Source of the DNA: Anaerolineaceae bacterium
GTDB taxonomy: Bacteria > Chloroflexota > Anaerolineae > Anaerolineales > Anaerolineaceae
Reading direction: 5' to 3'
DNA: 13,078 bases
Assembly: GCA_028714615.1 (NCBI GenBank)
Contig: JAQTMA010000010.1
Location: forward strand, 38,540 to 51,617
Position 1 is the stretch's first letter, and each line of letters begins with the position of its first letter. The translations under genes and the position numbers were made by a program. Positions 1 through 7,420 of this stretch are shown piece after piece. Under the pieces are notes generated by a model. It was not told the origin of the DNA, did no database searches, and saw only the letters and a program-made list of their open reading frames with translations.

Positions 1-1
1 C

Positions 2-367
2 TTGATCGGCCACCGGTTCAGCGAGGTGATCCTCCTGGGTGGCGCCACCCGCATTCCACTCCTCACCCGCATGAAAGCCGACGTCCTCAACCAGCCGATC
101 ATCCTGGCAGAGATATGCGAACCGGCGGCTACCGGAGCCGCATTAATGGCAGGCGTTGGGACAGGCTTTTTTGCCGATGCGCAGGCCGCCTCCGCTTGCC
201 TGCATTACCCCAAAACAACCATCTGCCCCGATCACTATCGGGCTGAATGGTACGACGGAATATACGAAACAGGCTACCGCCCACTGTACGCTGCCCTGTC
301 CGACGTCCACCATCACCTGGCCAATTACGCAAGCCAGCACTCGCTGGCCAGCCTGATCCAGGGTTGA
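2..367 (+). CDS. FGGY-family carbohydrate kinase, C-terminal fragment (5' end outside window)
   Basis: This is the last ~121 residues of a sugar kinase that starts upstream of the window. It shows the closing part of the FGGY C-terminal domain. A glycine turn GGATRIPLL (residues 14-22 of the fragment) precedes the KADVLNQPI strand, matching the usual GG..S..W.Q..ADV.G.PV pattern of xylulokinase, fuculokinase and glycerol kinase relatives. The run EPAATGAALMAG (about 40-51) is the conserved Ala/Gly helix near the ATP site. A typical tail with P-D-H-Y…Y..LY..L follows. Family members phosphorylate a ketose or polyol with ATP in the cytosol. The catalytic Asp and the substrate-binding N-domain are not visible, so the substrate cannot be read. 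The stop is followed after 13 nt by the aldolase gene, which places it in the same catabolic unit. Family assignment is secure; specificity is unknown. Confidence 0.88.
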   Translation: MIGHRFSEVILLGGATRIPLLTRMKADVLNQPIILAEICEPAATGAALMAGVGTGFFADAQAASACLHYPKTTICPDHYRAEWYDGIYETGYRPLYAALSDVHHHLANYASQHSLASLIQG

Positions 368-380
368 AAGGATTCTCCAT

Positions 381-1346
381 ATGCTGGTTCCCGTTACACA
401 GTTCTATCCTCGGGCTTACGGTTGCTTTGCCATCGGCGCCTTTTCGGTGAATACCATCGAACAGGTTGCCGGCGCCTTTCGGGGAGCCCAGATTGCCCGG
501 TGCCCCCTGATCGTGCAGGTTTCCGGAAAAGCGCGCAGCTACGTTGGCCCGAACGTATTGGAGGCTTCCATTCGCGCCACTGCCAGCCTTTACCCGGAGG
601 TAGTTTATGCCCTGCACCTGGACCACGGCGATGAAGCCAGTTGCTACGCCTGCATCGATTCAGGATATTACAGCTCGGTGATGATTGACGCTTCGAAACA
701 CACCTTTGAGGAAAACGTCGCCATCACCCGCCGCGTTGTGCAGGCTGCTCGAAGGCACGGCATCAGCGTCGAAGCCGAGCTTGGCCGGCTTTCTGGAAAA
801 GAAGACGACATTTCGGTCGATGAAAAAGAGGCTTTTTTTACCAACCCCGCAGAAGCAGCCGATTTCGTCAGCCAATCCGGATGCGATGCCCTGGCCGTCG
901 CTGTTGGCACCAGCCACGGAATCAATAAATTCAAGGGCGAACAGAGCCTGGGGCTCGAGCGCCTCGCCCAAATCCAGGCGCGCCTCACGGGCTTTCCGCT
1001 CGTCTTGCATGGGGCTTCCTCGGTCCCAGCCGAGGAAATCCGGCGCATCAACGCGGCTGGGGGGCAAGTCGATCCCCAATCCCGTGGGGTGCCTGAAGCG
1101 CAATACCTGCAGGCTGCCCGGTTGGGCATCTGTAAAATTAACGTCGACACCGACAGCCGCCTGATCTGGACGCGCGTCCAACGTGAATATTTGCAGAATC
1201 ACCCACAAAGCGTCGATTTCCGCGAACCGGGCCGCATCTTTATGGATGAGATGGCCCAGATGATCATCCATCACAGCCGGTTATTCGGATGTTTCGATCA
1301 AATCAAAACCTATTCAGAATTATCCCAGGGAGAAAAGCATGCCTAA
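381..1346 (+). CDS. Class II (zinc) aldolase, FBA/GatY/KbaY family
   Basis: This 321-residue cytosolic aldolase cleaves a ketose phosphate to DHAP plus an aldehyde, using zinc. All hallmarks are present. HLDHGD (79-84) supplies the catalytic Asp81 and zinc ligand His82. The EAELG strand (131-135) carries the conserved acidic pair. VGTSHG gives zinc ligand His179, VLHGASSVP gives His210, and NVDTD (254-258) binds the phosphate and ketose. The length is close to KbaY/GatY (~285) and short FBAs (~310). The ATG start is supported by GAAAGGA at 366-372, 8 nt upstream. The last 8 nt overlap the isomerase gene, so translation is probably coupled. Sitting between a FGGY kinase and a fucose-isomerase-like enzyme suggests a substrate other than fructose-1,6-bisphosphate, possibly a ketose 1-phosphate. 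That last point is inference; the family call is firm. Confidence 0.93.
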   Translation: MLVPVTQFYPRAYGCFAIGAFSVNTIEQVAGAFRGAQIARCPLIVQVSGKARSYVGPNVLEASIRATASLYPEVVYALHLDHGDEASCYACIDSGYYSSVMIDASKHTFEENVAITRRVVQAARRHGISVEAELGRLSGKEDDISVDEKEAFFTNPAEAADFVSQSGCDALAVAVGTSHGINKFKGEQSLGLERLAQIQARLTGFPLVLHGASSVPAEEIRRINAAGGQVDPQSRGVPEAQYLQAARLGICKINVDTDSRLIWTRVQREYLQNHPQSVDFREPGRIFMDEMAQMIIHHSRLFGCFDQIKTYSELSQGEKHA

Positions 1347-2778
1347 GACAAAAACCACTACACTGGCCTTGATCATCGGGACTCGTGATTTCTTTCCAGC
1401 CGACCCGGTACGCCAGGGCCGAGATGAAGTCATTCGTTTATTGACCGATCTGAACGTCGATGCCATCACCCTTAGCGAAGAAGAAACCCGTTTTGGCGCA
1501 GTAGAAACCTGGGAGCAGGTCAAGAAATGCGCTGACCTTTTCCAACGCAACCGTAGCCGTATTGATGGAATCCTGGTGATTCTGCCGGTATTCGGACCAG
1601 AAAAGGCGGTGGCCGACACGATTCGTCTTTCTGAGCTGAACGTCCCCGTGCTCGTCCAGGCTTACCCGGATGACATGAGCAAACTTCAGGTCGAGCTGCG
1701 CCGCGATGCCTTCTGCGGCAAGTTTTCGGTCTGTAACAACCTGTACCAGTACGGAATCCCCTTTACATTGACCGAAAAGCACACGGTCAGCCCGACTTCC
1801 GAAAGCTTCAAGCGCGACCTGGAGAAGTTCGTCGGCGTGTGCCGGGTGGTCAAAGGCATGCGGCACGCCCGCATCGGAGCGATTGGCGCGCGGCCGAGTA
1901 TCTTCAATACGGTGCGCTACAGCGAAAAGCTGCTGGAAGCCGCCGGGATCACGGTTAATACCGCCGATCTCTCAGAGATCTTCGGGGACGCCAACCGCAT
2001 CGCCGAAGGTTCTCCACAAGTGAAGGAGCGCCTGGAAGGCATCCAGGCTTATGTGAACACGCAGGGTGTACCATCTCCGGCGCTGGTACGCATGGCCAGG
2101 CTGGGCGTGGCGCTCGACGAGTGGGTGGCGGTCAACGAAGTCGATGCCATTTCATTCCAGTGCTGGACCTCCATCCAGAAAAACTACGGGGTGAACGCCT
2201 GCACCCTGATGAGCATGTGGAGCGAATCCCTGCTTCCCAGCGCTTGCGAGGTAGATACCACTGGCGCGCTCTCCATGTATGCGCTCCAATTGGCATCCGA
2301 AAAACCCAGCGCATTGGTCGACTGGAACAACAACTATAGCGACGAAGACGATAAGGCCGTGCTATTCCACTGCGGCAATTGGGCCAGGAGTTACTTCGAT
2401 GAGGTGAAGATGGCTAACGCTGAAATTCTGGCAACCGTGCTCGGCACTGACAATACCTATGGGACGATCTCGGGATTGGCCAAATCGAGCCCGCTCACCT
2501 ACGCCCGCCTGACCACGGATGACCGCCGGGGTCGGATTCGTACGTACGTAGGCGAAGGCCAAATCACCAACGACCCGCTGGATACCTTTGGCAGCCGGGC
2601 TGTCGCCGAGATCCCCCACTTGCATAAATTGACTCATTTCATCTGCAAGAACGGCTTCGAGCATCACGCTGCCATCAATCCCTCTCACGTAGCCGGCATC
2701 CTGGAAGAAGCCTTCACAACCTACCTTGGATGGGATGTATATCACCATCCCGGGTGTGAGTGCGGTTGCACCGGCTGA
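1339..2778 (+). CDS. L-fucose/L-arabinose isomerase-family sugar isomerase
   Basis: This 479-residue protein resembles the FucI/AraA superfamily of Mn-dependent aldose-ketose isomerases, which act in the cytosol. It is nearer AraA (~500) than E. coli FucI (591) in length. The N-terminal Rossmann-like part has the typical 'L-I-I-G-T-R-D-F-F' opening, then ILPVFG (81-86) and VPVLVQAYP (102-110). A middle domain has the G-A-I-G-A-R-P (180-186) turn. Likely metal ligands follow: Glu304 in ACEVDTTG, Asp328 in ALVDWNN, His344 in VLFHCGNW, and one of His442, His443 or His450. The tail is unusual, ending HHPGCECGCTG. The ATG start follows AGGGAGA (1328-1334) and overlaps the aldolase gene by 8 nt. 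It presumably makes the ketose that the kinase and aldolase consume. The substrate (fucose, arabinose, altrose or another sugar) cannot be read from the sequence. Confidence 0.87.
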   Translation: MPKTKTTTLALIIGTRDFFPADPVRQGRDEVIRLLTDLNVDAITLSEEETRFGAVETWEQVKKCADLFQRNRSRIDGILVILPVFGPEKAVADTIRLSELNVPVLVQAYPDDMSKLQVELRRDAFCGKFSVCNNLYQYGIPFTLTEKHTVSPTSESFKRDLEKFVGVCRVVKGMRHARIGAIGARPSIFNTVRYSEKLLEAAGITVNTADLSEIFGDANRIAEGSPQVKERLEGIQAYVNTQGVPSPALVRMARLGVALDEWVAVNEVDAISFQCWTSIQKNYGVNACTLMSMWSESLLPSACEVDTTGALSMYALQLASEKPSALVDWNNNYSDEDDKAVLFHCGNWARSYFDEVKMANAEILATVLGTDNTYGTISGLAKSSPLTYARLTTDDRRGRIRTYVGEGQITNDPLDTFGSRAVAEIPHLHKLTHFICKNGFEHHAAINPSHVAGILEEAFTTYLGWDVYHHPGCECGCTG

Positions 2779-2969
2779 CCGATTGAATCGAGACCCCGGC
2801 GTCCGGAAAAAAAGGAGGTGGTATCTGGTCGAATACAAAAAGCCAAGGAAAGGCGCGTTCGGAATGGTTCGGTTTTCCCAGGTTCTATCGCAGCGCTTAG
2901 GCGGAAATAATCCTTAAGGCTTCGATGAGCCCATTGAATACAGAGCATTCTATCCGGAGGAAAGGAAGC
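2779..2969 (+). other. 191-nt gap between catabolic genes and importer genes, with an orphan Shine-Dalgarno
   Basis: This is the longest non-coding gap inside the + strand cluster and the likeliest place for an internal promoter for the importer genes. A very strong Shine-Dalgarno-like stretch, AAAAAAAGGAGGTG, lies at 2807-2820, but no ATG start sits at the right distance. Only a CTG at 2825 would be correctly spaced, and it would open a 30-codon basic peptide ending at 2917. No convincing -35/-10 pair or terminator was seen, so promoter function is inference from layout alone. Confidence 0.4.
2956..2965 (+). promoter_or_regulatory. Ribosome binding site that fixes the start of the binding lipoprotein
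   Basis: GGAGGAAAGG sits just upstream of ATG 2970, with 9 nt between GGAGG and the start codon. It selects ATG 2970 over the in-frame ATG at 2925, which would put 15 charged residues in front of the lipoprotein signal peptide. Confidence 0.8.
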
Positions 2970-4373
2970 ATGTCTATGAAAAAGAACACGCTTTTGAAGC
3001 TGACAAGCCTGGTGATGGTGCTGGCATTTGTATTGGCAGCCTGTGCGCCCGCAGCGACGACTACCCCGGCGGTTCCGCCTACCCAGCCCCCTGTCCAGGA
3101 ACAGCCAACGCAGCCCCCGGCTGCCAGCCCCACCGCAGTCATGGCTCAACCAACGACGCCACCTGCGACCGGTGGTGAGAAGCCAACCTTGTCCATCACC
3201 TGGTTCGAATGGCCACCCTGCGACAACATGCAGAAGCTGGTGGACCAGTACCCAGATGCTACGGTCAAGATGAATTGCGTCCCGCTGGCCCGCTGGCACG
3301 ACGAGATTTTCCAGGGCTACATCGGCAAAGCCGGCTCCGACCTGGTGGTCGGCGACAGCCAGTGGACCGGTGAAGAGGTGAAGGGCAACCACATCCTGGA
3401 GCTCACCGATTGGATGAAGCAAAATACGCCGTTCGATGACTACGTCCCCGCGGCGCTTTCGGCTTATGGCGAGTATCCTCCTTCCAGCGGCAAGTATTAC
3501 GGCGCCCCCATCATGGCGGACGTCCAGTTGCTGGTGTACAACAAGAATATCTTCCAGGCAAACGGTCTGACTGTACCCACCACCTGGGATGAGCTCTTGA
3601 AAGGCGCCCAGAAAGTAAAAGCTGCCGGGAAGAACGACGGCTTCGTGTGGTTCTGGGATGGGAGTAGCGATACGCTCCAATCCGCCTGGAACCAACTGGC
3701 CTGGTCTTGGGGCGGCCAATTGTGGGATCCGAAGACCTACAAAATCGCTGGGATCATCAATAGCCCCGAAAACATTGCCGCGACGGATTTTGCCGCCAGC
3801 CTGCTCAAGACCGGACCGCAAGGTTCCGGCAGTTGGGGCTACAATGAGGTTGTCGACGCAATCTGCACCGGTAAAGCTGCCATGACCTCGATCTGGGTTG
3901 GCTTCGCCAGCAGCTTCACGGATCCCAAGGGATGTAAAGAGTCGGCCAACCTCGATTTTGCTGTTCCTCCAGCCGGACCGAAAGATCACGTCTTACAACT
4001 GGGTGGCATGGGCATCAGCATCAGCAGCTACACCAAGAACAAAGATGCCGCTTTCGCTTTCCTGAAATGGCTTGAAAGCAAAGACACCCAACTCAATTGG
4101 GTTAAGCTCGGTGGATACAGCGCGGAGAAGGCCGTTCTGGCTTCTGACACCTTCCAGAAAGCCTTCCCCTACAATAACAAATTTGCCGAGGCCTACCAGT
4201 TGGTGCGCGACTTCTGGAACATCCCAGAATATGCACAGCTACTGACCATTCAGGGTAAATACCTGAACCTGGCTGTTACCGGCCAGATGAGCTCCAAAGA
4301 TGCACTCGATGCCATCGCTAAGGAACAGCAGGCGGTGATCGACCAGGCTTATCCAAGCGGACCGCCAAAGTAA
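2970..4373 (+). CDS. Sugar ABC transporter substrate-binding lipoprotein (CUT1 type)
   Basis: This 467-residue extracellular binding protein captures the substrate and delivers it to the permeases encoded downstream. Residues 1-25 are a lipoprotein signal: KK near the start, a hydrophobic core, and lipobox VLAAC with Cys25 as the lipidated residue. Residues 26-70 form a Pro/Thr-rich linker typical of Anaerolineae lipoproteins. The folded domain (about 71-467) has the SBP_bac_1 pattern: a WFEW strand, D-L-V-V-G-D (about 124-129), YGAP and LLVYNK (about 177-192), TTWDELLKGAQ (204-214), and a late KWLES helix (366-370). It is rich in Trp, as expected for sugar stacking. Four further cysteines (84, 103, 299, 322) could form two disulfides. 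It is followed by a strong hairpin and then the permease genes. The family is clear; the ligand is unknown. Confidence 0.92.
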   Translation: MSMKKNTLLKLTSLVMVLAFVLAACAPAATTTPAVPPTQPPVQEQPTQPPAASPTAVMAQPTTPPATGGEKPTLSITWFEWPPCDNMQKLVDQYPDATVKMNCVPLARWHDEIFQGYIGKAGSDLVVGDSQWTGEEVKGNHILELTDWMKQNTPFDDYVPAALSAYGEYPPSSGKYYGAPIMADVQLLVYNKNIFQANGLTVPTTWDELLKGAQKVKAAGKNDGFVWFWDGSSDTLQSAWNQLAWSWGGQLWDPKTYKIAGIINSPENIAATDFAASLLKTGPQGSGSWGYNEVVDAICTGKAAMTSIWVGFASSFTDPKGCKESANLDFAVPPAGPKDHVLQLGGMGISISSYTKNKDAAFAFLKWLESKDTQLNWVKLGGYSAEKAVLASDTFQKAFPYNNKFAEAYQLVRDFWNIPEYAQLLTIQGKYLNLAVTGQMSSKDALDAIAKEQQAVIDQAYPSGPPK

Positions 4374-4393
4374 TCAACCGGTTCCGCAATCTC

Positions 4394-4421
4394 GTGCGGG
4401 GGGTCGGCAGACCCCCCGCAC
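4394..4421 (+). promoter_or_regulatory. Intra-operon stem-loop between binding protein and permease genes
   Basis: A perfect 12-bp inverted repeat (GTGCGGGGGGTC, loop GGCA, GACCCCCCGCAC) lies 20 nt after the binding-protein stop. No T-run follows, so it is a poor intrinsic terminator. Hairpins in this position in other sugar importer operons protect the upstream mRNA from 3' exonucleases or cause partial termination, so that the binding protein is made in excess over the membrane parts. That role is inferred here. Confidence 0.8.
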
Positions 4422-4459
4422 CACCAGCACCTCGCAGGCGCTGGAGCCTGTCTTACAAC

Positions 4460-4465
4460 GGAGGT
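4460..4465 (+). promoter_or_regulatory. Ribosome binding site supporting a TTG start
   Basis: GGAGGT lies 5 nt before TTG 4471. No ATG in the frame is near enough to use it, and the next in-frame ATG (4564) lies at the start of the first membrane helix. This supports TTG as the true start of the permease. Confidence 0.75.
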
Positions 4466-4470
4466 CCGTA

Positions 4471-5433
4471 TTGGCAACTGAGCATGTTCTTCCCAGCAAA
4501 TCGGCGCAACTCGATGAAGCGCATTTCACGCCGCGCTTCCGCTGGCTCAGCGATACCGCCTTGATGAACGTGTTACTATGGCCGACGCTGATCCTGATGA
4601 TCTTCATCACGATCTTCCCGATGATCTGGTCCCTGTACCTGGCGTTTACCCGCTACTCGGTCGTTCGCGACTCCAATTGGTTGACCGCTCCGGGGGTGGG
4701 ATTCGGTAATTTCAACACCTTGCTGGCCGACCCCAACTTTTGGCAACGCTTTCAAATATCCGCCTCGTTCGTTATACCGGCGGTCATCGTCGAGTTTGTG
4801 CTCGGCTTTGGGATTGCCGTCTTGCTGAATAACCTGCCAAAAGGGAAAGAGATCGTTTCCACCATTATCATGATCCCCATGATGCTGACCCCCGTCGTGG
4901 TGGCTCTTTTCTGGCGCCTGCTGTTCCAGGCGGACATTGGTGTGATCAACTTTATTATTCACAATGTGCTAGGGCTGCCGCCAGTCAACTGGCTGGCCGA
5001 CCGGCATGCAGCCATCTGGGCCTTGGTGGTCGTCGATGCGTGGCAATGGACACCTTTCATGATGTTGATCTCGCTGGCCGGGCTATCAGCCGTGCCACGC
5101 TACCTGTACGAAGCCGCCGAGGTTGATCGAGCTTCAGGCTGGTTCAAATTCTGGAATATTACGGTGCCGATGGTTACGCCGTTGCTGATGATCGGGTTGT
5201 TGTTCCGCCTGATGGATGCTTATAAGATATTCGAGCTTTCTTTTGTTCTCACCCAGGGTGGCCCGGGTGATTTCTCCAAGGGGCTGCCTTTTTACCTGTA
5301 CGAGGTGGCCTTCCGCCAGTTCAATACCAGTTCTGCCTCGGCGATCGGCTATATCATGCTGATCGTCATCATTGCCCTGTGCAACCTGCTGATCCGTGCT
5401 CTGAACCGGATCAAGTCGGAACCTCAGCGATAA
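4471..5433 (+). CDS. Sugar ABC transporter permease, MalF/UgpA-like
   Basis: This 320-residue inner-membrane protein forms one half of the importer channel. A hydrophilic N-terminal tail (1-32) is followed by about six hydrophobic segments, roughly at 33-58, 98-119, 130-152, 181-204, 233-250 and 290-310. The cytoplasmic EAA loop that docks onto the ATPases is clear: EAAEVDRASGWFKFW (214-228), leading to Pro233. The length fits CUT1 permeases without the extra MalF helices. The start is TTG at 4471, chosen because GGAGGT precedes it at the right distance. It lies 97 nt after the binding-protein gene, across the hairpin, and 15 nt before its partner permease gene. Confidence 0.93.
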   Translation: MATEHVLPSKSAQLDEAHFTPRFRWLSDTALMNVLLWPTLILMIFITIFPMIWSLYLAFTRYSVVRDSNWLTAPGVGFGNFNTLLADPNFWQRFQISASFVIPAVIVEFVLGFGIAVLLNNLPKGKEIVSTIIMIPMMLTPVVVALFWRLLFQADIGVINFIIHNVLGLPPVNWLADRHAAIWALVVVDAWQWTPFMMLISLAGLSAVPRYLYEAAEVDRASGWFKFWNITVPMVTPLLMIGLLFRLMDAYKIFELSFVLTQGGPGDFSKGLPFYLYEVAFRQFNTSSASAIGYIMLIVIIALCNLLIRALNRIKSEPQR

Positions 5434-5448
5434 GTCAGGAAGCTGACC

Positions 5449-6333
5449 ATGAATACAGACGCCTCACACGGTACGAAAGTCAAATTCACCACCGGGCTCA
5501 CTTATCTGGGCATCGCTGGGATCATTATCGTTTTCCTCTTCCCGCTATATTGGCTGATCATCACCTCCTTCAAGGTCTTATCGGATGTGACCCTGCTTCC
5601 CCCGCGGTTCATCCCGTTCTTGCAGTTCGCCCCCACGCTGGATAACTATAAAGCGATCCTCTTCTCGGAAAGTTCAGCGAGCGGTACGAACCTGACGGCA
5701 TTTCCCCAATCGTTGCTCAATAGCATCTTGATCTGCGGTGCGGCAACCGTAGTGGCGGTGATGCTCGGCACGCTGGCAGCCTACACATTCTCGCGCTTTA
5801 AGGTTAAAGGGGAATCGGACCTGTTGTTTTTCATCTTGAGCACACGCATGCTTCCCCCCATCGTCGTGATCGTACCGATCTTTCTCATGTTCACCCAGCT
5901 TTCCCTGCGCAATTCTTTTGCCGGGATCACCTTGATGTACCTTACGGCGGGGTTGCCCTTTGTAGTCTGGATGATGAAAGGTTTCTTCGACGAGATCCCC
6001 CGCGAATACGAAGACGCTGCTATGGTAGATGGATATTCGCGCCTGGAAGCCATCTGGAAAATCGTGTTGCCCGAGGCATTCCCGGCTATGTTGGCAACGG
6101 CGGTCTTCGTGCTGATCACTGCCTGGAACGACTTTGTCTTCGTGCAGATGCTCAACCCGGAATCATGGTCCACCGTGCCGGTATTCCTGTATAAGGTGAT
6201 TGGCTACGGAAGAGTAGAATGGTCGAAGATGGCTGCAACCTCGGTCATCTTTCTGGTGCCCATCGTGGTCTTCACCTTCCTGGTGCGCAACCACATGCTG
6301 CGCGGGGTTACCTTTGGGGCGGTGAGGCGCTAA
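5449..6333 (+). CDS. Sugar ABC transporter permease, MalG/UgpE-like
   Basis: This 294-residue second channel subunit pairs with the preceding permease in the inner membrane. It has six hydrophobic stretches, at about 17-41, 91-113, 124-149, 158-178, 208-228 and 262-281. The EAA-type loop reads EDAAMVDGYSRLEAIW (188-203), followed by Pro208, matching MalG-type partners. The conserved Thr-Ala-Trp-Asn-Asp segment (224-228) is also typical of CUT1 MalG proteins. The start ATG has CAGGAAG at 5436-5442, 6 nt upstream. Its stop codon overlaps the start of the first ATPase gene by one base (TAATG), so the two are probably translationally coupled. Confidence 0.93.
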   Translation: MNTDASHGTKVKFTTGLTYLGIAGIIIVFLFPLYWLIITSFKVLSDVTLLPPRFIPFLQFAPTLDNYKAILFSESSASGTNLTAFPQSLLNSILICGAATVVAVMLGTLAAYTFSRFKVKGESDLLFFILSTRMLPPIVVIVPIFLMFTQLSLRNSFAGITLMYLTAGLPFVVWMMKGFFDEIPREYEDAAMVDGYSRLEAIWKIVLPEAFPAMLATAVFVLITAWNDFVFVQMLNPESWSTVPVFLYKVIGYGRVEWSKMAATSVIFLVPIVVFTFLVRNHMLRGVTFGAVRR

Positions 6334-7418
6334 TGGCAGAAATCCGAATTGAAAACCTGGTAAAAATCTTTCCGGGAGGCACCCGGGCGGTGGACGGCGT
6401 GAGCATTCACGTCAGCGACGGCGAGTTCCTGGTAATGCTCGGGCCTTCGGGGTGCGGCAAGACCACCACCCTGCGCTCGGTGGCGGGGCTGGAACGACAA
6501 ACCAGTGGTGATATCTTTATTGGAGAGCGCCTGGTCAATAACGTTGCCCCGGCCGATCGGGATATTGCTTTCGTCTTTCAGTTTTACGCCTTGTATCCCC
6601 ATCTGAAGGTTTACGACAACGTCGCTTTTCCACTGCGCGCGGCGGGAGTAGCTGAAGCTGAAATCCGCGAACGAGTGCTGGCGGTTGCGCAGATGCTCAA
6701 GATCGACCAACTCTTGAATCGCCGCCCCAGCCGGCTCCCCGCCGGTGAGCAGCAGCGCGTAGCGCTGGGGCGGGCCATCATCCGCCGCCCCCAGGTCTTC
6801 CTGTTGGACGAACCGCTCACCAACCTTGACCCCGCCATGCGCGTGGTCATGCGCGCCGAGCTCAAGAGGCTGCACCAGGAAATTGCTACCACTACCCTGT
6901 ACGTGACCCACGACCAGACGGAAGCCATGTCCCTGGGGCAGCGGGTGGCGGTGATGCGGTTAGGAAAGCTGGAGCAACTGGACACGCCGCTCAACATCTA
7001 TGACCATCCGGCCACGCTCTTTGTTGCCGGTTTTATCGGATCGCCGCCGATGAATTTCGTCGGAGTTCGCCTGGCAGAAGGGCCAGCGCTGGTCAATTCG
7101 ACCCGCGGCTTCTGCCTGCCGATCGACGCCAGCCTGGCTGATAAACTCCCATCGGACGCCGCCCTGGTGCTGGGAGTGCGCTCCGAAGACATGCAGATTT
7201 CCAGCGATCCTTCCTGGGGAGAGCTTCAGGCGGAAGTCGAGGTCTTCGAGCCGCTTGGCGATGAGAATATTTACAGCCTGCGTTTTGCAGGCGGGCATAA
7301 ATTGCTAGTAAAAGCGCCGCCTACCCTGGAGTTGGCGCTGGGGACGCTGGTGGGCGTCCACCTGGACCAAAACCGCCTGCACGTGTTCGAGGAAGCTTCC
7401 GGGAAGGCATTGAGGTAA
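6333..7418 (+). CDS. Sugar ABC transporter ATPase 1 (MalK-like, degenerate signature motif)
   Basis: This 361-residue MalK/UgpC-type ATPase powers the importer from the cytoplasmic face. It has Walker A GPSGCGKT (37-44), Q-loop Gln83 in VFQFYALYP, Walker B VFLLDE (155-160), D-loop TNLD, and the H-loop His193 in VTHDQ. The C-terminal part (about 240-361) resembles the MalK OB-fold regulatory domain, with GVRSEDM at 281-287. The signature motif is abnormal: LPAGE (135-139) instead of LSGGQ, losing the Ser that contacts ATP. The start at 6333 is chosen because it overlaps the permease stop and has GGTGAGG at 6321-6327; an in-frame start further upstream would lie inside the permease gene. It most likely forms a heterodimer with the next ATPase. 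Confidence 0.94.
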   Translation: MAEIRIENLVKIFPGGTRAVDGVSIHVSDGEFLVMLGPSGCGKTTTLRSVAGLERQTSGDIFIGERLVNNVAPADRDIAFVFQFYALYPHLKVYDNVAFPLRAAGVAEAEIRERVLAVAQMLKIDQLLNRRPSRLPAGEQQRVALGRAIIRRPQVFLLDEPLTNLDPAMRVVMRAELKRLHQEIATTTLYVTHDQTEAMSLGQRVAVMRLGKLEQLDTPLNIYDHPATLFVAGFIGSPPMNFVGVRLAEGPALVNSTRGFCLPIDASLADKLPSDAALVLGVRSEDMQISSDPSWGELQAEVEVFEPLGDENIYSLRFAGGHKLLVKAPPTLELALGTLVGVHLDQNRLHVFEEASGKALR

Positions 7419-7420
7419 AG

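Noticed and set aside
660..1274. Minus-strand open frame of 204 codons opposite the aldolase
   Set aside because: It is antisense to an intact aldolase with all active-site motifs, and its translation resembles no family.
2925..2969. Upstream ATG for the binding protein
   Set aside because: It would add a charged 15-residue extension before the signal peptide, and the strong GGAGG at 2956-2960 points to ATG 2970.
2742..3989. Long open frame on the minus strand (415 codons) opposite the binding-protein gene
   Set aside because: It runs antisense to a clear lipoprotein gene, has a low-complexity Gly/Arg-rich translation and no recognisable domain; it is a by-product of GC-rich codon use.
6219..6332. 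Upstream in-frame start for ATPase 1
   Set aside because: The extra 38 residues lie within the permease gene and match no ATPase N-terminus; the TAATG overlap marks the real start.
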